A DNA stretch of 9,821 bases, taken from positions 1 through 9,821 of the forward strand of contig SDWK01000136.1 in assembly GCA_004195335.1 (NCBI GenBank), written 5' to 3'. The translations under genes were made by a program, and so were the position numbers. The notes under the pieces were generated by a model, which was not told the origin of the DNA, ran no database searches, and saw nothing but the letters and a program-made list of their open reading frames with translations. This document shows, piece after piece, positions 1 through 7,099 of this stretch. Source of the DNA: Shewanella sp. GTDB lineage: Bacteria; Pseudomonadota; Gammaproteobacteria; Enterobacterales; Shewanellaceae. Position 1 is the stretch's first letter, and each line of letters begins with the position of its first letter.

Positions 1-61
1 TTCCCTCATCCATTCGCCTTGAATTAGTTTGCCAAAAATACTCTGAGTAGATCACTTTCTT

Positions 62-75
62 ATACCGATTGGTAT
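62..75. repeat. short inverted repeat upstream of serC
   Basis: ATACC and GGTAT form a 5-bp inverted repeat around GATT, about 120 bases before the serC start. From memory, short palindromes of the ATACCNATNGGTAT type recur in intergenic DNA of Shewanella and related marine gammaproteobacteria. That family assignment is inference and needs a genome-wide count. The rest of the first 194 bases is AT-rich and non-coding. I could not settle on a convincing serC promoter there. Confidence 0.3.
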
Positions 76-181
76 TAGTTCTTTGATAAAGATTGAGTTA
101 TTTGAAATTAATCTAAGTATTGAACCTTGTTTAATGACAATATGGATATCGATTTACAGTGGTCTAATACAATAACAAGGC

Positions 182-188
182 AAAGGAG
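182..188 (+). promoter_or_regulatory. serC ribosome binding site
   Basis: AAAGGAG lies six bases before the GTG at 195. This strong Shine-Dalgarno sequence fixes the non-ATG start of serC; there is no in-frame ATG at the expected N-terminus. Confidence 0.8.
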
Positions 189-194
189 AGAGAA

Positions 195-1289
195 GTGAGC
201 GCGACATACAATTTTTGTGCAGGTCCTGCAATGTTACCCCAAGTTGTGATGCAAAAAGCTCAGAGTGAGCTACTTGATTGGAATGGTTTAGGCACCTCAG
301 TGATGGAGATAAGTCACCGGAGTAAAGAGTTTATAGCCTTAACTGAACAAGCTGAAGTTGACTTGCGTGAATTGATGTCAATCCCCTCCAACTATCATCT
401 GTTGTTTATGCATGGTGGTGGAAGAGGACAGTTTTCTGCTGTTGTGAATAATTTTCTTGGTGATAAAGGGAAAGCCCTGTATCTCGTCTCTGGCAGCTGG
501 TCAAAAGCCGCCGTTGAAGAAGCGGTTAAATTGACGAGTAAGGATCAGATAGAAAGTATTAATATCGTTAAAAATGATAATGGTATCAACACTGTTGTCA
601 TTCCTGAACTGTCAGGTAAGGGCGATGAGTATCGCTATTTACATTACTGTCCAAATGAGACAGTAGACGGTATCGAAATTTTTGATGATATTGACAGTCC
701 TTGGCCAATCATCGCCGATATGTCATCAAATATCATGTCACGTGAAATCGATGTCAGTAAGTTCGGTTTGATCTATGCCGGCGCTCAGAAAAATATCGGG
801 CCATCGGGTCTAAGCATCGTTATCGTGCGAGATGATATGCTGACATTACCTAGCTTGCCGCAGTCTTCAATTATGGATTATCGTTTAGCCGTTAAACATG
901 GCTCTATGTATAACACACCACCGACTTTTGCCTGGTACCTTGCTGCAGAGGTATTTACTTGGCTTAAATCTGTCGGGGGAGTAAGTGGTATGGCTAAGGT
1001 TAACTTAGATAAAGCTAAGCTGCTATACGACTTTATCGACAGCAGTGACTTCTATTCAAATGCCGTTGCAGTGCAAAACCGTTCAGTGATGAACGTCACC
1101 TTTTACTTAAAAGATGAAACGCTTAATGCTGAGTTTGTTTCTCAGGCGAAAACCGCTGGTCTGGTCGCATTAAAAGGTCACAGGAGTGTTGGTGGCATGC
1201 GGGCGAGTATCTACAATGCCATGCCTATCGAAGGGGTGGAGAAGCTGGTTGAGTTTATGAAGGGCTTTGCTGATAAAAGCGCGACTTAA
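195..1289 (+). CDS. serC: phosphoserine aminotransferase SerC
   Basis: SerC is a cytoplasmic, pyridoxal-phosphate-dependent enzyme. It transaminates 3-phosphohydroxypyruvate with glutamate to give phosphoserine in serine synthesis, and also acts on 3-hydroxy-4-phosphohydroxythreonine oxopropanoate in PLP synthesis. The 364-residue product has the family's usual length (E. coli about 362). Visible landmarks are [10 protein letters not shown] at residues 6-15, the cofactor-phosphate loop HGGGRGQF at 73-80, the aspartate in ADMSSN at 174-179, and the Schiff-base lysine K199 in [25 protein letters not shown] near the C-terminus is the conserved substrate-binding segment. The start is GTG, supported by a close AAAGGAG. 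In enterobacteria serC is co-transcribed with aroA; here an inverted aminotransferase gene lies between them, so serC is probably its own transcription unit. Confidence 0.97.
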   Translation: MSATYNFCAGPAMLPQVVMQKAQSELLDWNGLGTSVMEISHRSKEFIALTEQAEVDLRELMSIPSNYHLLFMHGGGRGQFSAVVNNFLGDKGKALYLVSGSWSKAAVEEAVKLTSKDQIESINIVKNDNGINTVVIPELSGKGDEYRYLHYCPNETVDGIEIFDDIDSPWPIIADMSSNIMSREIDVSKFGLIYAGAQKNIGPSGLSIVIVRDDMLTLPSLPQSSIMDYRLAVKHGSMYNTPPTFAWYLAAEVFTWLKSVGGVSGMAKVNLDKAKLLYDFIDSSDFYSNAVAVQNRSVMNVTFYLKDETLNAEFVSQAKTAGLVALKGHRSVGGMRASIYNAMPIEGVEKLVEFMKGFADKSAT

Positions 1290-1299
1290 TTACAAAGAA

Positions 1300-1327
1300 A
1301 GTTCCTAGAACCTAGGTTCTAGGAACT
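1300..1327. terminator. 28-bp perfect palindrome between convergent genes, probable terminator
   Basis: The segment equals its own reverse complement over all 28 bases, with CCTAGG at the centre and three CTAG tetramers. It starts 11 bases after the serC stop and ends 10 bases before the last base of the convergent aminotransferase gene. Read on the minus strand it is followed by TTTCTTTG, a modest U-tract, so it could terminate the aminotransferase transcript. On the plus strand there is no T-run, so it would be a poor intrinsic terminator for serC, though the hairpin could still protect the 3' end. A DNA-binding operator is an alternative. Confidence 0.6.
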
Positions 1328-1337
1328 CGATCCTCAG

Positions 1338-2543
1338 TTATAATACCTTAGCTATCGACTCAGCTAAGTAATCTACATTAGCTAAACCAATACCCGCTAT
1401 GCTGATACGGCTGGAATCTACCATATAGATCCCATAATCTTGCTGCAGTAAAGCCACTTGCTCAGGGTTGACTCCTAGGAAAGAGAACATCCCTTTCTGT
1501 TGCGCGATAAAATCGAAATTACGCTCCACGCCTTTCTCTGTCAATTTGTTCACTAGCATGGCTCGATTGCCATTGATTCTATCTCGCATCACCTTTAGTT
1601 CGTCTAACCATTCTTGTTTTAGGTCTTGTGAACCTAAAATGGTTTCGACAATGGCTGCGCCATGAGCTGGAGGCATGGAGTAGATGCAACGAACAACATA
1701 GAGCAAAACAGAAAAGGCGATATCAGCCGATGCTGCATCTTTACCTACGATGGAGCAAGCACCGATACGCTCGCGATAAAGGCCGAAGTTCTTAGAGCAA
1801 GAGCTACACAAAATCATGTTGTCGACAGTGGCGGCCATCTTACGGACACCATAGGCATCTTCGTCGACACCATCGCCGAAACCTTGATAAGCCATATCGA
1901 TGAGCGGTGTGAAACCTTGCTCTTTGGTGAGTTCGATTATTTGATCCCATTGTTCTGTACTGAGATCCATACCGCTAGGGTTATGGCAGCAAGCGTGTAG
2001 CAGTACAACATCATCGGGTCCGATATTAGCCAGTGTTGCTTTCATCTCATCAAATTTGAGACTCTTCGTGTCGTAGTCGTAATAGGGATAGGTTTTGACC
2101 GTTATGCCGGCGGCTTCAAACAGACCGGTATGATTAGCCCAAGTTGGATCGCTGACCCAAATGACCGCTTCACCACTTTTCGTTACCGAACTGGCTCGTT
2201 TGATGAAATCAGCTGCAACACGAAGGGCACCGGTACCGCCAGGGGTTGAAATAGTGCGAATACGGTTCGCCAAGATCGCGGGATTATCTATGCCAAATGC
2301 AAGCTCGCCCAGAAGCTGGTTGAAACTAGCAGAACCAGTAGGTCCGATGTAAACTTTAGTTTCCTCTGTATCGATACGATATTGCTCAGCTTTTTTAACA
2401 CAAGCTAAAATCGGGGTATGGCCAACCTCATCTTTATAAACGCCAACACCTAAATCGACCTTATTAGTTCGGGGATCTTCACGATACTTAGTCATTAGTC
2501 CTAAGATAGGGTCAGAAGGCATAGCGGTTAGTTTATCGAACAT
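1338..2543 (-). CDS. class I aminotransferase, AspC/TyrB family (aspartate or aromatic amino acid)
   Basis: This is a fold-type I, PLP-dependent aminotransferase of 401 residues (E. coli AspC and TyrB are about 396-397). The N-terminus resembles AspC closely (DPILGLMTKYRED). Visible family residues are W135 in DPTWANH, N188 in HNPSG (usually HNPTG), D216 and Y219 in DMAYQ, the Schiff-base lysine K251 in SCSKNFGLYRERIG with R259, R285 before YSMPPAHG, and the carboxylate-binding R379 in SSRISIAG. Such enzymes exchange amino groups between glutamate and oxaloacetate or aromatic 2-oxo acids, in the cytoplasm. Sequence alone does not let me separate aspC from tyrB. The neighbouring aroA (shikimate pathway) makes an aromatic role attractive, but that is inference. 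The gene lies opposite to serC and aroA. AAAGGTGA is well placed before its ATG. Confidence 0.93.
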   Translation of the reverse strand: MFDKLTAMPSDPILGLMTKYREDPRTNKVDLGVGVYKDEVGHTPILACVKKAEQYRIDTEETKVYIGPTGSASFNQLLGELAFGIDNPAILANRIRTISTPGGTGALRVAADFIKRASSVTKSGEAVIWVSDPTWANHTGLFEAAGITVKTYPYYDYDTKSLKFDEMKATLANIGPDDVVLLHACCHNPSGMDLSTEQWDQIIELTKEQGFTPLIDMAYQGFGDGVDEDAYGVRKMAATVDNMILCSSCSKNFGLYRERIGACSIVGKDAASADIAFSVLLYVVRCIYSMPPAHGAAIVETILGSQDLKQEWLDELKVMRDRINGNRAMLVNKLTEKGVERNFDFIAQQKGMFSFLGVNPEQVALLQQDYGIYMVDSSRISIAGIGLANVDYLAESIAKVL

Positions 2544-2551
2544 AGCTCAAT

Positions 2552-2559
2552 CACCTTTG
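2552..2559 (-). promoter_or_regulatory. ribosome binding site of the aminotransferase
   Basis: Read on the minus strand, AAAGGTGA ends eight bases before the ATG at 2543. It supports that start. Confidence 0.65.
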
Positions 2560-2624
2560 TATATTTGTAGGCAAGTCTCTGCCTTTTTATCATTGATTTT
2601 AGAGTAACGTAAATAAGCCTGTTT

Positions 2625-2653
2625 GTAATAGCTAATCATGACAATTAACTCAA
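2625..2653 (-). promoter_or_regulatory. candidate sigma70 promoter of the aminotransferase
   Basis: On the minus strand TTGAGT (2653-2648) and TATTAC (2630-2625) are separated by 17 bases. Each hexamer matches 4 of 6 consensus positions. Transcription would start near 2618, leaving a leader of about 75 bases. Spacing is ideal but the hexamers are mediocre, so this is only a candidate. Confidence 0.35.
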
Positions 2654-2800
2654 GCCCTGATATGGCATTAAATTGTTCCAGTGGTCGAGTTTTCATTTAG
2701 TTGACATCAATAAAATGGTCCAACAAGGACGAATATAGCCAAGTTAAATGAGGATTTTCGCCCTTAAAGCGTAAAAATGGATTAAAACCTTAGAAAGCAG

Positions 2801-2819
2801 AGTAAGTGTTGCACTTACT
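2801..2819. repeat. 8-bp perfect inverted repeat upstream of aroA
   Basis: AGTAAGTG and CACTTACT are exact reverse complements around a 3-base centre (TTG). The 19-bp site lies about 175 bases before the aroA ATG and about 30 bases before a TATAAG box. The size and symmetry suit a dimeric transcription factor operator. It does not match the operators I know well (TyrR, TrpR, ArgR). No T-run follows, so it is not an intrinsic terminator. Confidence 0.45.
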
Positions 2820-2909
2820 ACTTGAATCTAACGCGTGCAATCGGTAACTTTATAAGTACGAAGTTCAAACACCAGTGAGTCGGATAACCATTTTGTCGTG
2901 GTGGTTGTG

Positions 2910-2924
2910 AGTGCAGCTTGCACT
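2910..2924. repeat. 6-bp inverted repeat in the aroA leader region
   Basis: AGTGCA and TGCACT pair exactly around GCT, 70 bases before the aroA start. The GTGCA/TGCAC core is reminiscent of the GTG-TTG-CAC centre of the palindrome about 100 bases upstream. It could be a second operator half-site pair or a small leader hairpin. Confidence 0.3.
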
Positions 2925-2994
2925 GTTCGGTTTACATGAACATCTATTGCTAACCTGTGGGTTGTTTGTCCCGCGATAATAAAGAAGTATTTTA

Positions 2995-4275
2995 ATGAAG
3001 CAGCTACGTCTTGAGCCAATCAACAAGGTTCAGGGGACCATCAATATCCCTGGATCGAAAAGCATCTCTAACCGCGCGCTTTTGCTTGCTACACTGGCGA
3101 AAGGCACCACGACACTGACTAATTTGCTCGACTCCGATGATATCCGTTATATGTTGGCATCATTAAAACAGCTCGGCGTAAATTATCGTCTATCCAATAA
3201 TAATACCGTTTGTGAGCTAGAGGGAATGGGGTCGCCACTTAATAGTGAGCAAGCCCAAACCCTTTTTCTTGGTAATGCCGGCACGGCAATGCGTCCCCTG
3301 TGTGCAGCGTTAACGCTGGGACACGGCGAGTTTACCTTAACGGGTGAACCTAGAATGGAAGAGCGCCCAATTGGTGATCTTGTCGATGCGTTGAGACAGC
3401 TTGGGGCCAAGGTTACTTACCTTAAAAATGATGGCTTCCCGCCTTTAACTATCAATGCAACCGGACTCGATGCGGGTGAAGTTGAGATAGCAGGCGACCT
3501 TTCCAGCCAATTTTTAACCGCACTGCTTATGGTGGCCCCATTGGCAAGCGGCGATGTGAATATCAAGATAAAAGGGGAGCTGGTTTCTAAACCTTATATC
3601 GATATCACTATCGCCTTGATGGCACAATTTGGTGTGCAAGTCATTAACCACAGTTATGAGCGCTTTGAGATAAAAGCCGGCCAAATCTACCTTTCACCGG
3701 GTAAGGTCCTGGTTGAAGGGGATGCTTCATCGGCCTCTTACTTTTTAGCGGCTGGCGCAATTAAAGGGGGTGAAGTAAAAGTCACCGGAGTTGGACGCTT
3801 AAGTATTCAAGGCGATGTGAAGTTTGCCGACGTCTTAGAAAAGATGGGGGCTGATATTGAGTGGGGCGATGATTACATTATCTCTCGAGTCTCAAAGCTG
3901 CATGCCGTTGATCTCGATATGAACCATATTCCTGATGCGGCAATGACCATTGCAACGACCGCGCTGTTTGCAACGGGGACGACCCATATTCGCAACATCT
4001 ATAATTGGCGTATAAAAGAGACTGACAGACTCGCGGCTATGGCAACCGAACTTCGTAAAGTCGGTGCGATCGTAGATGAAGGTCATGATTACATTAGCGT
4101 CACACCACCGACGAAACCCCACACTGCCGATATCGACACCTATAACGATCATCGAATGGCAATGTGTTTCTCTATGTTAGCCTTTGCAGACTGTGGGATA
4201 ACGATTAATGATCCCGATTGCACATCTAAAACCTTCCCTGATTACTTTAATCAGTTTGCTGCCTTAGCGAAATAG
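2995..4275 (+). CDS. aroA: 3-phosphoshikimate 1-carboxyvinyltransferase (EPSP synthase)
   Basis: AroA transfers the enolpyruvyl group of phosphoenolpyruvate to shikimate 3-phosphate, the sixth step of the shikimate pathway to chorismate and aromatic amino acids, in the cytoplasm. The 426-residue protein matches the class I (E. coli-like, 427 residues) family throughout. Landmarks are [11 protein letters not shown] from residue 20 (K22, S23, R27), [11 protein letters not shown] at 92-102 with G96 and P101, [22 protein letters not shown] from 117 with R124, D314 in HIPDAAMT, E342 and R345 in [15 protein letters not shown] with R387, and K412. All catalytic positions are intact, and NAGTAMRP is the typical class I version. 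AAAGAAG lies seven bases before the ATG. The gene is alone between long intergenic regions and is not coupled to serC as it is in enterobacteria. Confidence 0.97.
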   Translation: MKQLRLEPINKVQGTINIPGSKSISNRALLLATLAKGTTTLTNLLDSDDIRYMLASLKQLGVNYRLSNNNTVCELEGMGSPLNSEQAQTLFLGNAGTAMRPLCAALTLGHGEFTLTGEPRMEERPIGDLVDALRQLGAKVTYLKNDGFPPLTINATGLDAGEVEIAGDLSSQFLTALLMVAPLASGDVNIKIKGELVSKPYIDITIALMAQFGVQVINHSYERFEIKAGQIYLSPGKVLVEGDASSASYFLAAGAIKGGEVKVTGVGRLSIQGDVKFADVLEKMGADIEWGDDYIISRVSKLHAVDLDMNHIPDAAMTIATTALFATGTTHIRNIYNWRIKETDRLAAMATELRKVGAIVDEGHDYISVTPPTKPHTADIDTYNDHRMAMCFSMLAFADCGITINDPDCTSKTFPDYFNQFAALAK

Positions 4276-4303
4276 ATTAATCAATGTTATTAAAGGGTTG
4301 ATG

Positions 4304-4358
4304 TACCCAAGCCACTTCAACATGCATAATTGAGCAAGTTAGGAATGGGGTTTGGGTA
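4304..4358. repeat. possible degenerate intergenic repeat element
   Basis: TACCCAA (4304-4310) and TTGGGTA (4352-4358) are exact 7-base terminal inverted repeats, and GCC/GG beside them extend the pairing with a bulge. The interior contains CCACTTCAA, which resembles a small dispersed element I recall from Shewanella and Vibrio intergenic DNA (CTTGAAGT-type core). The element begins about 30 bases after the aroA stop. Family membership is inference. Just downstream, GGTATCGA and TTGATACT can pair (two G-U pairs, 21-base loop) directly before TTTTT at 4391-4395. That may act as a weak terminator for aroA. Confidence 0.35.
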
Positions 4359-4446
4359 TCGATATCGACCCACTATTTGGCATTTGATACTTTTTATTAC
4401 AAAATTTAAGTTAGAAGTTTTTACCGCTTTCTCTATCTAGTTGGTT

Positions 4447-4463
4447 TATAATTCGCGCGCTCA
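4447..4463 (+). promoter_or_regulatory. cmk-rpsA promoter: TATAAT plus GC-rich discriminator
   Basis: A perfect TATAAT (4447-4452) is followed at once by TCGCGCGCTC. A GC-rich stretch between the -10 box and the start site is the known mark of promoters repressed by ppGpp/DksA during starvation, common for rRNA and ribosomal-protein operons. About 50 AT-rich bases precede it, possibly an UP-like element. No good -35 hexamer is found at 16-18 bases; the nearest is TTTACC at 4420, 21 bases upstream. The leader to cmk would be about 105 bases. Confidence 0.5.
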
Positions 4464-4554
4464 TTTTTCGGTGAAATCATTTTGACCTATCTCATGTTTC
4501 AAAGATGTCATATGACTAACCCATTAAAAAAATCTTAGGGAAATGGATTTTACT

Positions 4555-4560
4555 GTGGAG
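4555..4560 (+). promoter_or_regulatory. ribosome binding site deciding the cmk start
   Basis: GTGGAG lies six bases before the ATG at 4567. The earlier in-frame ATG at 4543 has only AGGG two bases away, too close to work well. This favours the shorter 230-residue Cmk. Confidence 0.7.
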
Positions 4561-4566
4561 AAATAT

Positions 4567-5259
4567 ATGTCTGAACGGGCTCCTGTTGTCACTATTGATG
4601 GTCCAAGCGGTGCGGGAAAAGGTACAATCAGCCAGTTATTAGCCGAACGTTTAGGTTGGAAATTACTAGACAGCGGCGCAATTTACCGAGTTTTAGCTTT
4701 AGCTGCAATCCATCACAACGTTGAACTGGATAACGAGGACTCGCTGAGTTTGTTGGCCGCACATCTAGATGTGCAGTTTATTACAGGCAAGGGGATACAC
4801 GGTATTAAGGTTGTGCTTGAAGGCGAAGATGTCTCAATCGATATTCGAAGTCAAGAGTGTTCAAACTCCGCTTCTAAAGTGGCTGCTTATCCACGCGTTA
4901 GAGAGGCCTTGTTGCGTCGCCAACGTGCATTTAATGAAGCTCCAGGTTTAATTGCCGATGGCCGTGATATGGGAACAGTTGTTTTTCCCAATACACCAGC
5001 TAAAATTTATTTAACCGCATCGGCGGAAGAAAGGGCGCAAAGACGCTATAATCAGTTGCAGGACAAGGGCTTCGATGTTAATATCGACCGTCTTTTGTCC
5101 GAGATAAAAGAACGTGACGACCGCGATACCAATCGCAGTGTTGCTCCTTTGGTACCTGCCGAGGATGCTTTGATAATCGACACGTCTGGAATCGGGATTG
5201 ATGAAGTGCTCGATATTGCATTGACGCACATACAAACTAAATTACCAAGTGTGAGCTAA
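4567..5259 (+). CDS. cmk: cytidylate kinase
   Basis: Cmk phosphorylates CMP and dCMP with ATP, recycling pyrimidine nucleotides for RNA, DNA and CDP-lipid precursors in the cytoplasm. The chosen start gives 230 residues, the length usual for this family (E. coli 227), beginning [19 protein letters not shown]. The frame is open to an ATG at 4543, which would add MDFTVEKY, but family match and ribosome binding site favour 4567. Visible features are the P-loop GPSGAGKG at 12-19, DSGAIYR at 35-41 with S36, the CMP-binding insert segment [10 protein letters not shown] with R110 after it, [11 protein letters not shown] from 131 with R133 and D134, and the lid [10 protein letters not shown] and [13 protein letters not shown] segments. 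Cmk is followed by rpsA after 101 bases, the same pairing as in E. coli, where rpsA transcription begins partly upstream of cmk. Confidence 0.95.
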   Translation: MSERAPVVTIDGPSGAGKGTISQLLAERLGWKLLDSGAIYRVLALAAIHHNVELDNEDSLSLLAAHLDVQFITGKGIHGIKVVLEGEDVSIDIRSQECSNSASKVAAYPRVREALLRRQRAFNEAPGLIADGRDMGTVVFPNTPAKIYLTASAEERAQRRYNQLQDKGFDVNIDRLLSEIKERDDRDTNRSVAPLVPAEDALIIDTSGIGIDEVLDIALTHIQTKLPSVS

Positions 5260-5279
5260 TTCCGGCTGATACTTTACCC

Positions 5280-5301
5280 TTCGCAACACGGATGATGCGA
5301 A
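5280..5301 (+). promoter_or_regulatory. rpsA leader hairpin 1 (GGATGA in loop)
   Basis: TTCGCA (5280-5285) pairs exactly with TGCGAA (5296-5301), leaving a 10-base loop ACACGGATGA. It lies about 60 bases before the rpsA start in the leader, where E. coli S1 mRNA is known to fold into hairpins needed for efficient translation and S1 autoregulation. The folding is my reading of the sequence, not a calculation. Confidence 0.5.
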
Positions 5302-5315
5302 TTATTATACTGACT

Positions 5316-5337
5316 CCACGACCAGGATGAGACGTGG
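5316..5337 (+). promoter_or_regulatory. rpsA leader hairpin 2 (GGATGA in loop)
   Basis: CCACG (5316-5320) pairs with CGTGG (5333-5337) around a 12-base loop, ACCAGGATGAGA. Like the first hairpin it places GGATGA in the loop, and it sits just before the rpsA start region. There is no good Shine-Dalgarno before the ATG at 5361; the best is AAGAAAG nine bases away. That fits the unusual S1 initiation region known from E. coli. Confidence 0.5.
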
Positions 5338-5360
5338 TTTATTAAGAAAGTAACCTAAAC

Positions 5361-7028
5361 ATGACTGAATCTTTTGCTGATCTATTTGAACAATCCCTTG
5401 AAACTTTGGAGTTTCGCCCAGGTTCTATCGTAACTGGTGTCATCGTATCGATTCAAAACGGTATGGTACTAGTTGACGCAGGTCTTAAGTCTGAAAGCCC
5501 AATCCCTGCTGAAGAGTTCAAGAACGCCGCTGGCGAACTTGATATTTCTGTTGGTGATACTGTGCACGTTGCGCTTGACTCTGTTGAAGATGGCTTCGGT
5601 GAGACTCAACTTTCTCGTGAAAAAGCTAAGCGTCACGAAGCTTGGATCGTTCTAGAAAAAGCGTACGAAGATGCTGAAACTGTAATCGGTGTCATCAATG
5701 GTAAGGTTAAAGGCGGTTTCACTGTTGAATTAAACGGTATCCGTGCATTCCTACCTGGTTCTCTAGTTGACGTTCGCCCTGTTCGCGATACTGCTCACCT
5801 AGAAAACAAAGATCTAGAATTTAAAGTTATCAAGTTAGACCAGAAGCGCAACAACGTTGTTGTTTCTCGTCGTGCTGTTATCGAATCTGAAAGCAGTGCA
5901 GAGCGTGATGCTCTTCTTGAGAACCTACAAGAAGGTCAAGCAGTTAAGGGTATCGTTAAGAACCTTACTGACTACGGTGCATTCGTAGACCTAGGTGGCG
6001 TTGACGGCCTACTACATATCACTGATATGGCGTGGAAGCGTGTTAAGCACCCATCTGAAATCGTAAATGTTGGTGATGAAATCAATGTTAAAGTTCTTAA
6101 GTATGATCGTGAGCGCACTCGTGTTTCACTAGGTCTTAAGCAACTTGGCGAAGATCCATGGTTGGAAATCAGCAGCCGCTACCCAGAAAACACACGTTTG
6201 ACTGGTCGCGTTACGAACCTAACTGACTACGGTTGTTTCGTTGAAATCGAAGAAGGCGTTGAAGGTCTTGTTCACGTTTCTGAAATGGATTGGACTAACA
6301 AGAACATCCACCCATCTAAAGTTGTTAACTTAGGTGATGAAGTTGAAGTTCTAGTTCTAGACATTGACGAAGAGCGTCGTCGTATTTCTCTAGGTCTTAA
6401 GCAATGTAAAGTTAACCCGTGGGATGACTTCGCAGAGCGTTTCCAGAAAGGCGACAAGGTTTCTGGTAAGATCAAGTCAATCACTGACTTCGGTATCTTT
6501 ATCGGTCTTGACGGCGGCATCGACGGTCTAGTTCACCTTTCTGATATTTCTTGGAATGGTACTGGCGAAGAAGCTGTTGCTGAGTTCAAGAAAGGCGATG
6601 AAATCCATGCAGTTGTTCTTTCAGTTGACCCAGAGCGCGAACGTATTAGCTTAGGCGTTAAGCAAACTGAAGACGACCCATTCAATGCTTATCTTGCAGA
6701 TAAGAAGAAGGGTACTGTTGTTAACGGTACAGTAACTGCAGTAGACGCTAAAGGCGTAACTATTGAGCTAGCTGATACTGTTGAAGGTTACTTACGTGTA
6801 GCTGATATCTCTCGTGAGCGTATCGAAGATGCAACTACAGTTTACTCTGTAGGCGACGCTGTTGAATCTAAGTTCATGGGTGTTGACCGTAAGAACCGTA
6901 CTATCAGCCTATCTATCCGTGCGAAAGATGAAGCTGAAGAGAAAGAAGCAATGGCTAGCTTGAACAAGCAAGAAGACGCTGTGATGAGCAGTGCTATGGC
7001 TGAAGCGTTCAAAGCTGCTCGCAAGTAA
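5361..7028 (+). CDS. rpsA: 30S ribosomal protein S1
   Basis: S1 binds mRNA on the small ribosomal subunit, unfolds structured leaders and is needed to initiate on mRNAs with weak Shine-Dalgarno sequences. The 555-residue protein is close to the E. coli length (557) and shows six S1 (OB-fold) repeats at about 20-86, 105-171, 192-260, 277-347, 364-434 and 450-519. The central repeats are clearest, with [33 protein letters not shown] and ITDFGIFIG; the first two are divergent and bind the ribosome in the known protein. A charged, low-complexity tail follows from 520. Codon choice is extremely biased: I see no CTG or CTC leucine, no GGA/GGG glycine and no rare arginine codons, as expected for a very highly expressed gene. 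The leader lacks a normal ribosome binding site, suggesting autoregulation by S1. Confidence 0.98.
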   Translation: MTESFADLFEQSLETLEFRPGSIVTGVIVSIQNGMVLVDAGLKSESPIPAEEFKNAAGELDISVGDTVHVALDSVEDGFGETQLSREKAKRHEAWIVLEKAYEDAETVIGVINGKVKGGFTVELNGIRAFLPGSLVDVRPVRDTAHLENKDLEFKVIKLDQKRNNVVVSRRAVIESESSAERDALLENLQEGQAVKGIVKNLTDYGAFVDLGGVDGLLHITDMAWKRVKHPSEIVNVGDEINVKVLKYDRERTRVSLGLKQLGEDPWLEISSRYPENTRLTGRVTNLTDYGCFVEIEEGVEGLVHVSEMDWTNKNIHPSKVVNLGDEVEVLVLDIDEERRRISLGLKQCKVNPWDDFAERFQKGDKVSGKIKSITDFGIFIGLDGGIDGLVHLSDISWNGTGEEAVAEFKKGDEIHAVVLSVDPERERISLGVKQTEDDPFNAYLADKKKGTVVNGTVTAVDAKGVTIELADTVEGYLRVADISRERIEDATTVYSVGDAVESKFMGVDRKNRTISLSIRAKDEAEEKEAMASLNKQEDAVMSSAMAEAFKAARK

Positions 7029-7042
7029 TCGCCTGAAGTTCT

Positions 7043-7058
7043 GGGGTGCTTGCACCCC
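7043..7058 (+). other. GC-rich hairpin between rpsA and ihfB
   Basis: GGGGTG and CACCCC pair around CTTG, 14 bases after the rpsA stop. No T-run follows, so it is not a complete intrinsic terminator. It could define the 3' end of processed rpsA mRNA, protect it from exonucleases, or reduce read-through into ihfB so that the rare DNA-binding subunit is made at a lower level than S1. Confidence 0.5.
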
Positions 7059-7087
7059 TGTTAGGTGACTGTGTTTGGCTTGATAAT

Positions 7088-7093
7088 AGAGGG
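7088..7093 (+). promoter_or_regulatory. ribosome binding site deciding the ihfB start
   Basis: AGAGGG ends six bases before the ATG at 7100. The longer in-frame ATG at 7046 lies inside the hairpin after rpsA and has no such sequence. Confidence 0.7.
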
Positions 7094-7099
7094 TATAGG

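Larger units (their letters stand above)
2544..2994. other. 451-bp divergent intergenic region (aminotransferase/aroA)
   Basis: No coding region with family resemblance or a good ribosome binding site is visible on either strand. The left part holds the aminotransferase promoter candidate. The right part, about 200 bases before aroA, holds two short palindromes (2801-2819 and 2910-2924). TTGACA at 2701-2706 is a perfect -35 hexamer but has no -10 at proper spacing. TATAAG at 2851-2856 is a good -10 without a -35. The aroA promoter is therefore unresolved. The length leaves room for a long regulated leader or a small RNA, for which I see no direct evidence. Confidence 0.6.

Noticed and set aside
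1662..2000. 112-codon open frame on the plus strand opposite the aminotransferase
   Set aside because: It is an antisense shadow of a clear family gene, with no recognisable domain or ribosome binding site.
2609..2628. TyrR-like box (GTAAAT...TTTGTAA) near the aminotransferase promoter
   Set aside because: The halves are not inverted repeats of the TGTAAA-N6-TTTACA type, so the match is too weak to claim TyrR control.
2701..2706. Perfect TTGACA hexamer upstream of aroA
   Set aside because: No acceptable -10 box follows at 15-19 bases, so it is left as an orphan hexamer.
2828..3019. 63-codon minus-strand open frame across the aroA upstream region
   Set aside because: It overlaps the aroA start, shows low complexity (run of threonines) and no family resemblance; most likely chance.
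3892..4152. 86-codon minus-strand open frame inside aroA
   Set aside because: It lies opposite the highly conserved catalytic part of aroA and has no independent coding features.
4543..4566. N-terminal extension of Cmk by eight residues from an upstream ATG
   Set aside because: The upstream ATG has its AGGG only two bases away, while GTGGAG is well placed for the ATG at 4567, which also gives the family's usual N-terminus.
7046..7099. 18-residue N-terminal extension of IhfB
   Set aside because: The extra residues do not resemble the family, start inside the post-rpsA hairpin and lack a ribosome binding site; AGAGGG supports 7100.
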